From: DATHYU01 sp033722675
GTDB taxonomy: Bacteria > Actinomycetota > Acidimicrobiia > Spongiisociales > UBA11373
DNA length: 23,220 bases
Assembly: GCA_033722675.1 (NCBI GenBank)
Contig: JAWVYO010000033.1
Span: forward strand, 1-23,220
Reading direction: 5' to 3'
Shown: one piece after another, positions 7,889-14,659 of the stretch
Position numbering within the stretch: the stretch's first letter is position 1
How the letters are laid out: every line of letters starts with the position of its first letter
Made by a program: the position numbers and the translations under genes
The notes under the pieces: generated by a model
Database searches by the model: none
What the model was told of the DNA's origin: nothing
Seen by the model: the letters and a program-made list of their open reading frames with translations, nothing else

Positions 7889-8911
7889 TCAGCCGGTGCG
7901 CGCCCGCAGCTGCCCGCAGGCGGCGTCGATGTCCTGGCCGCGGGTGTCGCGCAGCGTCGCCGTGGCCCCTGCGTCCTCCAGCCACCCCATGAAGCGGTCG
8001 ACCGAGTCGTCGTCGGGACGCTCCTGCGGCGCCAGCGGTGTCGGGTTGAGCGAGATCACGTTGACGTGGGCCGCCAGGTCGTTGGCGATGGACGCCAGCG
8101 CCCGCGCCTGATCGGGCGTGTCGTTGACACCCGCCATGAGCGTCCACTCGATGGAGACCCGCCGACCCTTCTTCTCGAAGTACTCGGCCGCCGCGTCGAT
8201 GAGCCGGTCGATCGGGTAGCGCTTGTTCAACGGGACGAGGGACGTTCGGGTCTCGTCGTCGGCGGCGTGGAGACTCAGGGCGAGGCGCACCGGCCAGGGC
8301 TCGTCGGCGAGCCGGCGCATGCCGGGCTCGACGCCGACCGTCGACACGGTGATCGACCGGGCCGAGATCCCCATGACCTCGACCATCCGCCGGATCGCCT
8401 CCCGGACGTGCTCGTAGTTCGCCAGCGGCTCGCCCATGCCCATGAACACCACGTTCGTCACTCGCCCTGGGGCCCCCGCCAGGGGATGCTCGGCGAGCCA
8501 CGCGGCGGCGTAGGCGACCTGGGCGACGATCTCGCCGGCGTCGAGGTGGCGTTCGAAACCGAACTGGCCCGTGGCGCAGAAGGTGCAGGCCATGGCACAG
8601 CCCGCCTGGCTCGAGATGCACAGCGTCGTGCGGCCCGGATAGCCCATCAGGACCGATTCGATGGCCGAGCCGTCGGGGGTGCGGAAGAGCCACTTCACGG
8701 TGCGCCCGCCGTCGGCGGTCTGCACGGTCTCGACGTCGAAGGGCCAGAGATCGGCGGCCAGCCGCTCCCGGAGGTCCAGTGGGAGGTTCGTCATCGCCCC
8801 GACGTCGAGGACGGGGTGCTCGTACAGCCACTCGCGGAGCTGGTCGGAGCGGAAGGCCGGTTCGCCGGGCAGCAGCGTGTCGAGGGCGTCGGGATCCGTC
8901 CGGTAGAGCAC
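7889..8911 (-). CDS. rlmN: 23S rRNA (adenine-C2)-methyltransferase RlmN, radical SAM enzyme
   Basis: 340 residues from GTG. RlmN methylates C2 of A2503 in 23S rRNA (E. coli numbering) and A37 in some tRNAs. The radical-SAM cluster motif is CAMACTFC (C105, C109, C112). C332 in DIDAACGQL, near the C-terminus, corresponds to the methyl-carrying catalytic cysteine, and the partner cysteine is probably C112. GMGEPLANY (158-166) and LALSLHAAD (210-218) are family motifs. The GTG at 8911 follows the stop of the HhH gene by eight bases and has GAGGGG about five bases upstream, which supports this start. Other in-frame starts further up lie inside the HhH gene. Confidence 0.95.
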   Translation of the reverse strand: MLYRTDPDALDTLLPGEPAFRSDQLREWLYEHPVLDVGAMTNLPLDLRERLAADLWPFDVETVQTADGGRTVKWLFRTPDGSAIESVLMGYPGRTTLCISSQAGCAMACTFCATGQFGFERHLDAGEIVAQVAYAAAWLAEHPLAGAPGRVTNVVFMGMGEPLANYEHVREAIRRMVEVMGISARSITVSTVGVEPGMRRLADEPWPVRLALSLHAADDETRTSLVPLNKRYPIDRLIDAAAEYFEKKGRRVSIEWTLMAGVNDTPDQARALASIANDLAAHVNVISLNPTPLAPQERPDDDSVDRFMGWLEDAGATATLRDTRGQDIDAACGQLRARTG

Positions 8912-8919
8912 GGAGCCCC

Positions 8920-9279
8920 TCAGGCGCGGGCGGCGGCCTGGCCGACCCAGTCCTCGACGAACGCGGCCGGTGCGCCCACCGTGTCGGCCACCGTCTCCGG
9001 ATCGGCGGCGGCGAGCGCAGCGAACGTCGCGATGCCGGCGTCCGCGAGGCGACGCTTGTAGACGGGGCCGATGCCGCTGATCTCCGACAGGTCGTCCGAC
9101 CCGGTCGCCGCCGGTGTCGGCGTACCGGTCGGCGGTGTACGGAGGCGTGGGGCCTGATCGTGGCTCCGCACCGGTTCGACGGGGGGACCCGAGATGCGCT
9201 CGCGCAGCAGCCACAGTGCCGCGCAGACGGCGGCGCCCACACCGGCGAGGACGAGCATCGACCGCAGGAACCGTTTCAT
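8920..9279 (-). CDS. Membrane-anchored helix-hairpin-helix protein
   Basis: 119 residues. There is one hydrophobic helix at about 6-24, a Pro/Thr-rich linker (35-60), and a C-terminal helix-hairpin-helix pair with LSEISGIGPVYKRRLADAGI (64-83). This type of short HhH domain also occurs fused to other proteins and is thought to bind nucleic acid or partner proteins. The role is unknown. It is the first gene of the rlmN-bcp-SGNH run. A leaderless start is likely, because TAGGAT lies seven bases before the ATG and there is no Shine-Dalgarno. The membrane anchor on a potential nucleic-acid-binding module is curious but not rare in actinobacteria. Confidence 0.8.
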   Translation of the reverse strand: MKRFLRSMLVLAGVGAAVCAALWLLRERISGPPVEPVRSHDQAPRLRTPPTGTPTPAATGSDDLSEISGIGPVYKRRLADAGIATFAALAAADPETVADTVGAPAAFVEDWVGQAAARA

Positions 9280-9286
9280 GGTGCCG

Positions 9287-9314
9287 ATCCTACCGGTGTC
9301 CGGTCGCCGTCGAA
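9287..9314 (-). promoter_or_regulatory. Promoter of the HhH-rlmN-bcp-SGNH operon, leaderless
   Basis: On the minus strand a -35-like TTCGAC (9309-9314), a 16-base spacer and a -10-like TAGGAT (9287-9292) are followed by seven bases and the ATG at 9279. It is the best two-box promoter in the window. Confidence 0.55.
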
Positions 9315-9343
9315 CGCGTGGCGGGGTGGCTCCGGGATCGTCC

Positions 9344-9349
9344 TACGCT
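9344..9349 (+). promoter_or_regulatory. Candidate -10 box (TACGCT) of the IniB-like/LLM operon
   Basis: TACGCT ends 19 bases before the ATG at 9369. The short predicted leader contains a strong AGGAGGTGG ribosome binding site. It is divergent from the HhH operon promoter at 9287-9314. Confidence 0.45.
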
Positions 9350-9368
9350 TTCCCCCAGGAGGTGGACA

Positions 9369-9680
9369 ATGGACAGGACGGAGCTCGTCTCGTTCCTCCG
9401 GGAGCTGCTCGCCGACGATCTCGAGGTCGCCGCCTACCGCGCCGATCCCGAGTCCTACCTGGCCCGACACGGGCTCGGCGACCTCGGCCGCACCGAACTG
9501 GACGAGGCGCTCCCCGAAGCCGTGGCCGGACTCGACGGCGATCGTCTCCGACTCGTGCGCCCGTACCTCGACGAGGCGGGACCGTCGGCGACCCTCGCCG
9601 AGGCCGTGGCGGGGATGCTGCCCACCGACGACGAGCCGCAGCCGCCCCGCGTGGACGTCGTCATCGAACCCCCCGAGTGA
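9369..9680 (+). CDS. Small acidic protein resembling the IniB N-terminal domain
   Basis: 103 residues, helical and acidic. FLRELLADDLEVAAYRADP followed by a HGLGDLGRTELDEAL segment recalls the N-terminal domain of mycobacterial IniB and related actinobacterial proteins. The second half (51-103) is not recognised and ends in a Pro-rich acidic tail. AGGAGGTGG upstream makes the ATG at 9369 secure. The stop overlaps the GTG of the following F420-type oxidoreductase as GTGA, so the two are co-translated. No function is known; a partner or scaffold role for the oxidoreductase is inference. Confidence 0.75.
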   Translation: MDRTELVSFLRELLADDLEVAAYRADPESYLARHGLGDLGRTELDEALPEAVAGLDGDRLRLVRPYLDEAGPSATLAEAVAGMLPTDDEPQPPRVDVVIEPPE

Positions 9681-10702
9681 AGGTCGACGCCTATGTCGCG
9701 CCCGAGGGCGCGACGGGGGTGGCGGACGCCGCCCGCCGGGCCGTCCGGCTCGGGTACGACGGCGTCATGGTGCCCGAGCTCCGCAGCGATCCCTTCGTCC
9801 TCGCCGCCGAGGCGGCCCGGACCGCGCCGTCGCTGACCGTCGGTACCGCAGTGGCGGTGGCCTTCGCCCGGTCGCCGATGACCGTCGCCTACGCGGCGCG
9901 GGATCTCGCCGACCTGACGTCGGGACGCTTCGTGCTCGGGCTGGGGACCCAGGTCCGGGCCCACGTCGTCCACCGGTTCTCCATGCCCTGGTCGAGCCCC
10001 GTGGCCCGATTCCGGGAGTACCTCGCCGCCCTCCGGGCCATCTGGGACGCCTGGCAGCACGGGACCCCGCTGCGATTCCGCGGCGAGCACTATCGCTTCG
10101 CCCTCATGACGCCCGCCTTCGACCCCGGCCCGCCCGCGCACGGACCGATCCCGATCGCCGTCGCCGGCGTGGGCCCCGGCATGGCCGACCTCGCCGGCGA
10201 GACGGCCGACGGGCTCCACGTTCATCCCTTCCACACCGTGTCCTACCTGCGCGAGGTCGTGGCACCGGCGATCGCGGCGGGGGCCGCCCGGTCCGGCCGC
10301 ACCCCGGGCGACGTCGAGCGGATCTGCTCGGTGATGGTGGCGACCGGTACGACCTCCGACGAACTCGAACGGGCGCGGGCGGAGGTGCGCCGCCAGATCG
10401 CCTTCTACGCGTCGACGCCGTCGTACCGGGGGGTCCTCGAGCACCACGGCTGGGGGGACGTGGGCCCGCGGCTCACCGCGATGTCGAAGCGAGGGGAGTG
10501 GGCGGCGATGGCGGATGTGCTCCCGGAGGATCTCGTCGAGGCGGTGGCCGTCGTCGCGCCCGTCGACGAGCTCGCCGGTCGCCTCCGGGAACGGTACGAC
10601 GGCGTCCTGGATCGGATCGGGCTGTATCCGGGTGTGGCGCTCGCCGAGTCGGAGGAACGGGCGGTCGTCGCGGGGCTGCGCGGGGTGGGTCAGTCGAGGT
10701 GA
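9677..10702 (+). CDS. F420-dependent LLM-class oxidoreductase (TIGR03617-like)
   Basis: 341 residues from GTG. It has the luciferase-like TIM barrel: the N-terminal GYDGVMVPELRSDPFV, TVGTAVAVAFARSPM (60-74), and DLTSGRFVLGLGTQV (80-94) match the actinobacterial group of probable F420 oxidoreductases typified by MSMEG_2256. The enzyme would use coenzyme F420 (or FMN) to oxidise or reduce an unknown small molecule in the cytoplasm. The GTG is fixed by GTGA overlap with the small IniB-like gene. The last 13 bases overlap the convergent phosphatase gene. Cofactor assignment rests on family only. Confidence 0.88.
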   Translation: MKVDAYVAPEGATGVADAARRAVRLGYDGVMVPELRSDPFVLAAEAARTAPSLTVGTAVAVAFARSPMTVAYAARDLADLTSGRFVLGLGTQVRAHVVHRFSMPWSSPVARFREYLAALRAIWDAWQHGTPLRFRGEHYRFALMTPAFDPGPPAHGPIPIAVAGVGPGMADLAGETADGLHVHPFHTVSYLREVVAPAIAAGAARSGRTPGDVERICSVMVATGTTSDELERARAEVRRQIAFYASTPSYRGVLEHHGWGDVGPRLTAMSKRGEWAAMADVLPEDLVEAVAVVAPVDELAGRLRERYDGVLDRIGLYPGVALAESEERAVVAGLRGVGQSR

Positions 10703-11301
10703 GCGGCGTCGTTGTAGCGGGCCAACCGCGGCCCGGGGAACGACAGCGCGCTGATCGAGGCGTTGCCGATGCCGTCGAAGGGCCCGCCGAACACGTTGCC
10801 GTCGAGGGGGACGCCGGTCGCCCACCGCAGCGCCGCCAGGGTCGGACCGGCGTGGGTCCCGACGACGACGACGTCGCCGTCCGATCCGGCTCCGGCGATG
10901 TCGGCAAGGGCCTGCGAGACCCGCTCCGTGACGTCCGCCCACCGCTCGCCGCGGGGCCGGTACACGTCCTCGCCGGCTCGATACCGTGAGAAGAGGTCCG
11001 GCCATCCGGCCTCGATCTCCTCGGGGAGCAGGCCGTTCCAGGCGCCGTTCTCGATCTCCCGCAGCCGGCGGTCGGTCTCGAGGTCGAGTCCGAGGCGATC
11101 GGCCGTGGGCCCGACGGTGTCGCGGCACCGGCGCAGGTCGGAGGAGACGACGCGACTGATCGGCAGCGCAGCCAGCCGGTCGGTCAGGCGTTCCACCTGC
11201 CGGTGGCCGTGGCCGGTCAACGGCACGTCGGTCTGGCCGATGAATCGGCGTTCGGCATTGCCTTCGGCCTCTGCGTGCCTGACGAGGAGCAGCGTTACCA
11301 T
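10690..11301 (-). CDS. Histidine phosphatase family protein (phosphoglycerate mutase-like)
   Basis: 203 residues. The RHG-type motif is VRHAEAEGN, with catalytic H9 and R8. Arg59 or Arg60 lies in SSDLRRCRDT, the proton donor is Glu83 or Glu85 in REIENGAWNG, and the second catalytic His is H150 in VVGTHAGP. The RFIGQTDVPLTGHG segment is typical of the cobC/GpmB-like and acid phosphatase branches. Substrates range from sugar phosphates to cobalamin precursors and cannot be told here. It starts only 33 bases from a divergent gene and converges on the LLM gene with a 13-base overlap. Confidence 0.9.
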   Translation of the reverse strand: MVTLLLVRHAEAEGNAERRFIGQTDVPLTGHGHRQVERLTDRLAALPISRVVSSDLRRCRDTVGPTADRLGLDLETDRRLREIENGAWNGLLPEEIEAGWPDLFSRYRAGEDVYRPRGERWADVTERVSQALADIAGAGSDGDVVVVGTHAGPTLAALRWATGVPLDGNVFGGPFDGIGNASISALSFPGPRLARYNDAAHLD

Positions 11302-11321
11302 GGATTTACCACCGGTCCGTC

Positions 11322-11327
11322 AGGATA
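11322..11327 (-). promoter_or_regulatory. Candidate -10 box (TATCCT) of the phosphatase gene
   Basis: TATCCT on the minus strand is 20 bases before the ATG at 11301, inside the 33-base gap between divergent starts. The plus-strand gene at 11335 may use TACCAT at 11296-11301, which overlaps the phosphatase start codon, but that is weaker. Confidence 0.35.
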
Positions 11328-11334
11328 CGACCCC

Positions 11335-12498
11335 ATGCGCCGCACCCTCGTCTCGCTCGTCACGCTCGCCCTGGTCCTCGTCCTCGCGCCCTCCGCGGCG
11401 GCCGCGGGTGGCTGCGCCGAGCGGTTCCCCGGCGCCACCTTCGACACGTCGGCCACCGTCGGCCAGGTCGCCGTCGTCGGCGCCGGTCTCGTCCAGGACG
11501 TCGTCGACCGCTACGCACGCTCCTACGAGCCGGTCGTCACGATGGCCGGCGACCACTACGGGACCCTCGAGGGGGTGGAGGTCTGCGTCTTCGCCGACGC
11601 GGTGCCGCTCGATGCGGCGGACTACGACTATCCCGACAGCCTGCCGATCCGCTCGATCGCCTTCGCCGACGAGGGCCTGGTGGTCCTGTCCGCGTGGCGG
11701 GTGGCGGCGCCGATCGACGCCGGTCTCGTCGGGCTCACCCACGTCGCCCAGGTGCGGGCCGGTGGTGGCTCCTACCCCGAGCCCTTCGGCAGCGACGTGA
11801 TCGGGTGGTACCGGAACGAGATCGAGGGGACCGTCGAGGCGGTGCACAACCGATTCGTCCGTTCGAACATCGGGTTGCGCGAGCCCTGGGATCCGATCCC
11901 GTGGCTCAGCGGGTCGCGCGGCGACGTGCTCGTGTGGAACGCCGAGACCGCCCTCAGCAGCTCTTTCGCCAGTTCCAACGCCTTCGGCGGGCCCGGCGAC
12001 TTCGCCCACTTCGCCGTGGAGAACGGCGGACCCGATGTGCTGACCACCCTGGACGGCGACGCGGTGGCCGCCCTCGACGAGCAGTGGCGTCAGGCGCTCT
12101 TCGACGAGTCCGGGGCGATCCCCGGCGGCAGCCGCGGATGGATCCGGGGCGTCCTCTTCGCCCTCGGCGCCCTCGCCGTGGCGGTCGGTGTGGCGTGGTG
12201 GTCGTGGCGGATCAAGCGGCGGGAGAAGCAGTATCTCCTCGAACTCGCCCGCCGGCCCGAGCCCGTGCACGTGCCCGAGGCCGACGACGGACCGATCCGG
12301 GTGTCAGTCCCCGGCGGCCTCGGCCGACGAGACGCGGGGGTCGGCCGCGGCCGAGCGCGTGCCGTCCGCTCCGATCGAGATGATCGAGACCGGCCCCCAT
12401 CCCGGCGGAAGGTCGGGACCGGGGTCGACCCGGTGGCCACGGGCGACGAGCCCGGCGACGACGCCTTCCGGCATCCGGGCCTCCGCGGCGAGGACTGA
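11335..12498 (+). CDS. Secreted, C-terminally membrane-anchored protein resembling a degenerate peptidase MA
   Basis: 387 residues. There is a signal peptide (1-24, ending AAAAGG), an extracellular body, a membrane helix at about 270-291, and a basic cytoplasmic tail. The body follows the plan of peptidase MA-like gluzincins: a central GLVGLTHVAQV (130-140) where the HExxH helix would be, WLSGS (190-194), then DFAHFAVENGG (222-232) and LDEQWRQAL (247-255). The HE of HExxH is missing, so it is probably inactive or not a protease. Residues 324-387 are read antisense to the gamma-glutamyltransferase C-terminus. The ATG at 11335 starts the signal peptide; no Shine-Dalgarno is evident. The family call is by eye only. 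Confidence 0.7.
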   Translation: MRRTLVSLVTLALVLVLAPSAAAAGGCAERFPGATFDTSATVGQVAVVGAGLVQDVVDRYARSYEPVVTMAGDHYGTLEGVEVCVFADAVPLDAADYDYPDSLPIRSIAFADEGLVVLSAWRVAAPIDAGLVGLTHVAQVRAGGGSYPEPFGSDVIGWYRNEIEGTVEAVHNRFVRSNIGLREPWDPIPWLSGSRGDVLVWNAETALSSSFASSNAFGGPGDFAHFAVENGGPDVLTTLDGDAVAALDEQWRQALFDESGAIPGGSRGWIRGVLFALGALAVAVGVAWWSWRIKRREKQYLLELARRPEPVHVPEADDGPIRVSVPGGLGRRDAGVGRGRARAVRSDRDDRDRPPSRRKVGTGVDPVATGDEPGDDAFRHPGLRGED

Positions 12499-13890
12499 CC
12501 CGGGTCCGACGTCGTCGAACGCCATGGACCAGCGCGGTCCGCGCTGAGCGTCGGCCGGGTCCTGACCGGCGACGAACAGCCGGGCGATGGCCTGCAGCAG
12601 GTACTGGGGCTGTTGGTGGCCGCCCCGGGTCCCCAGGAGCAGGTCCACCGATCCGTCGCGGGTCCACAGGGTGGGCGCCAGGGTGTGGAGCGGTCGTTTC
12701 CCGGGTGCTGCTTCGTTCGGGTGGTCGGTGACGAGGGAGAACCCCGCCCCCCGGTTGTGGAGCCACACGCCGGTGTCGGCGGCCGACAACCCGCTCCCGA
12801 TGCCCATGAAGTTCGACTGGATGCACGACACGGCCAGGCCCGAGGCGTCGATCGTGCAGAAGTAGGCGGTGCCACCCGGATCCGCCGGCGGGACCGGCCA
12901 GCGGGCGGTCCCCTCCGCCGAGAGGGCCCGGAGACGGGGCTCGAGCCGGTCCTCGGAGAGGAGCTCCTCGACGGGTCGCTCCAGGTGATCGGGATCGGCC
13001 ACGAGGTCATCACGATCCCACGCTGCGGCCCGGTAGGCCTCGACGACGGCGTGGTGGAACGCCGGGTCGTCGGGGTCGGTCGACCACCCGAGGCGCTCCA
13101 GGATCCACGCCGCGGCGAGGGTCACGTACCCCTGGGAGTTCGGGGGGACCGTCCACGCCCGGCGGCCGAAGAGGTCGATCCCGAGGGGTTCGACCCAGTC
13201 GGGACGGTTGCCGGCGAGGTCGTCGGGGGAGACGACCCCGCCGGTGGCCGTCGAGATCGCACGGCCGACCCGGCCGGTGTAGAAGGCGTTGCGTCCCCGT
13301 GTCCCGACGTCGGCGAGGACCCCGGCGAGGGAGGGTCGGCGCAGCGTTTCGCCGGGCTCCGGCGGCTCGCCGCCCGGATAGAGCGGCGGCGCAGATGCTT
13401 GATCGGCGACCATCTCGCGAATCCGGCCGAGGGCTTCGGAGAGTTCGACCGAGGCGGGGAACCCCTCCCGGCCGAACGCGACCGCCGGGGCCAGCACCTC
13501 GTCCATCGGCCGGCTGCCGAACCGTTCGGCGAGGGCGAACCAGCCGTCGACACACCCCGGCACGGTCACCGATGCGGGGGAGCGCGGGGGCATTCGCCGG
13601 TGGCCCCGGGCGCGCAGGTCGGTGGCGTCGAGGCCGGATCCCCCCCGGCCCGACGCGTTCAGGATCGCCGGAGCGGTCGCGCCGGGCTCGTGGACGATGG
13701 CGAAGAGATCCCCGCCGATGCCGCACGTCGTCGGGAGCACCATGCCGAGGACGGCGTTCGCAGCGATGGCTCCGTCGACCGCGTTCCCCCCGGCGCCCAT
13801 CACATCGAGCGCCGCCCTGGTCGCCAGGCCGTGCGGCGTGACGGCCGCGGCGCCGCGGGTGGTCGCGGTGGAGACGGGGATCGCGCTCAC
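12304..13890 (-). CDS. ggt: Gamma-glutamyltransferase family protein (Ntn hydrolase)
   Basis: 528 residues, normal length. GGT proteins self-cleave before a Thr that becomes the nucleophile of the small subunit. Here it is T341 in DPGGTAYFCTID, followed by LAVSCIQSNFMGIGSGL (352-368). The N-terminal GGNAVDGAIAANAVLGMV (34-51) and GIGGDLFAIVHEP (57-69), and the late EARMPEGVVAGLVARGHRV (470-488), are typical. Substrates would be glutathione or other gamma-glutamyl compounds, or acyl-amide drugs in the acylase branch. No signal peptide is seen, unlike many secreted members. The GTG start lies seven bases after a TAGCGT hexamer, so the transcript is probably leaderless. The 3' end overlaps the convergent gene by 195 bp. 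Confidence 0.93.
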   Translation of the reverse strand: MSAIPVSTATTRGAAAVTPHGLATRAALDVMGAGGNAVDGAIAANAVLGMVLPTTCGIGGDLFAIVHEPGATAPAILNASGRGGSGLDATDLRARGHRRMPPRSPASVTVPGCVDGWFALAERFGSRPMDEVLAPAVAFGREGFPASVELSEALGRIREMVADQASAPPLYPGGEPPEPGETLRRPSLAGVLADVGTRGRNAFYTGRVGRAISTATGGVVSPDDLAGNRPDWVEPLGIDLFGRRAWTVPPNSQGYVTLAAAWILERLGWSTDPDDPAFHHAVVEAYRAAAWDRDDLVADPDHLERPVEELLSEDRLEPRLRALSAEGTARWPVPPADPGGTAYFCTIDASGLAVSCIQSNFMGIGSGLSAADTGVWLHNRGAGFSLVTDHPNEAAPGKRPLHTLAPTLWTRDGSVDLLLGTRGGHQQPQYLLQAIARLFVAGQDPADAQRGPRWSMAFDDVGPGSVLAAEARMPEGVVAGLVARGHRVDPGPDLPPGWGPVSIISIGADGTRSAAADPRVSSAEAAGD

Positions 13891-13897
13891 CCGGGCG

Positions 13898-13903
13898 ACG
13901 CTA
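13898..13903 (-). promoter_or_regulatory. Candidate -10 box (TAGCGT), leaderless ggt transcript
   Basis: TAGCGT on the minus strand is separated by seven bases from the GTG at 13890, with no Shine-Dalgarno. It lies in the 18-base gap after the preceding minus-strand gene. Confidence 0.45.
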
Positions 13904-13908
13904 GCGCC

Positions 13909-14526
13909 TCAGTAGGGCCGGGTGATGCGGCGGTTCAGGGCGTCGAGCACCGCCCGGACCGTGGCTTCGGAGTCGTCGCCGTGGCTGAGCGCGGAGCCGA
14001 TGGCGACCTCCTCGCCCTCCTCCCCGGTGCCGACGACGACGGCCACGATCACGCGGCGCATGCCGATGCTCGGGGCGCCGACGGCGTCGAGGGCGAGCGC
14101 CTGGTCCACGATGATGTCCTCGACGGCTCGCAGCGCCGCCTCGCCGACGAGGCGCAGTCGGGCGGACTGGGCGGCCGGACCCGTGGCGGTGCCCACGTAC
14201 TCCTCACCGTGCCACTTCAGGGTGACGGCGACCGTGGTGCGGGCGCCCTCGGGGATCTCGTGGACACCGATGATGGCGGGCCGGTCGTCGTCGGCGGAGA
14301 TCCGGTCGGGACCGATCTGGACGACGGACACGGCCCGGCGGTCGACGTCGATGCCGAAGCGCGCGAGCGCGAGCGTCTGCACGTCGCGAACGACCTGCTT
14401 GGCCGCCTTGTCGGCGGCGGCGAGGACGTGGACCTCCCGGACGCGCTCGCGATCGCCCACGATGCGGACGGCGCGCACCGACGGGAGGCGTGCCAGCGTC
14501 TCCTCCAGCTCCCGGTAGTCCTCCAT
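13909..14526 (-). CDS. Conserved two-domain protein of unknown function
   Basis: 205 residues, soluble. The N-terminal part (1-72) has LARLPSVRAVRIVGD, EVHVLAAADKAAKQVVRDVQ and FGIDVDRRAVSVVQI. I recognise this as a small alpha/beta module seen in uncharacterised actinobacterial and clostridial proteins. The C-terminal part (95-205) has VTLKWHGEEYVGTATGP, a helix, then a strand-helix unit ending VRAVLDALNRR, similar in layout to LeuA-type regulatory or small ligand-binding domains. No catalytic residues are visible. GAGAGGG sits just before the ATG at 14526. It is divergent from the HD-GYP pair and shares that control region. Confidence 0.75.
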   Translation of the reverse strand: MEDYRELEETLARLPSVRAVRIVGDRERVREVHVLAAADKAAKQVVRDVQTLALARFGIDVDRRAVSVVQIGPDRISADDDRPAIIGVHEIPEGARTTVAVTLKWHGEEYVGTATGPAAQSARLRLVGEAALRAVEDIIVDQALALDAVGAPSIGMRRVIVAVVVGTGEEGEEVAIGSALSHGDDSEATVRAVLDALNRRITRPY

Positions 14527-14582
14527 CAGCCCTCTCGATCGGCCCTCGACGGCCCCGATCGGCCGGGGCCGGGCCGCTACGA

Positions 14583-14612
14583 AGCGTAGTCGAGTCGGAC
14601 GCGCCACGTCCA
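14583..14612 (-). promoter_or_regulatory. Promoter of the 13909-14526 gene
   Basis: On the minus strand TGGACG (14607-14612), an 18-base spacer and TACGCT (14583-14588) precede a leader of about 50 bases to the ATG at 14526. It is divergent from the candidate promoter at 14652. Confidence 0.45.
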
Positions 14613-14651
14613 CGGTCGCGAAAACCGCTGGCGTCCCGGCTCCGGGCGCCC

Positions 14652-14657
14652 TAGCGT
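14652..14657 (+). promoter_or_regulatory. Candidate -10 box (TAGCGT) of the HD-GYP leader
   Basis: TAGCGT on the plus strand is about 345 bases before the HD-GYP start at 15002. The only -35-like match is weak (TGGCGT, 17 bases upstream). Used as a promoter, it would give an unusually long leader of about 338 bases. Confidence 0.35.
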
Positions 14658-14659
14658 GA

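Noticed and set aside
9120..9200. tRNA-like GGTTCGA stretch near 9173 and others in coding regions.
   Set aside because: No cloverleaf or acceptor stem around them; they lie inside coding sequence.
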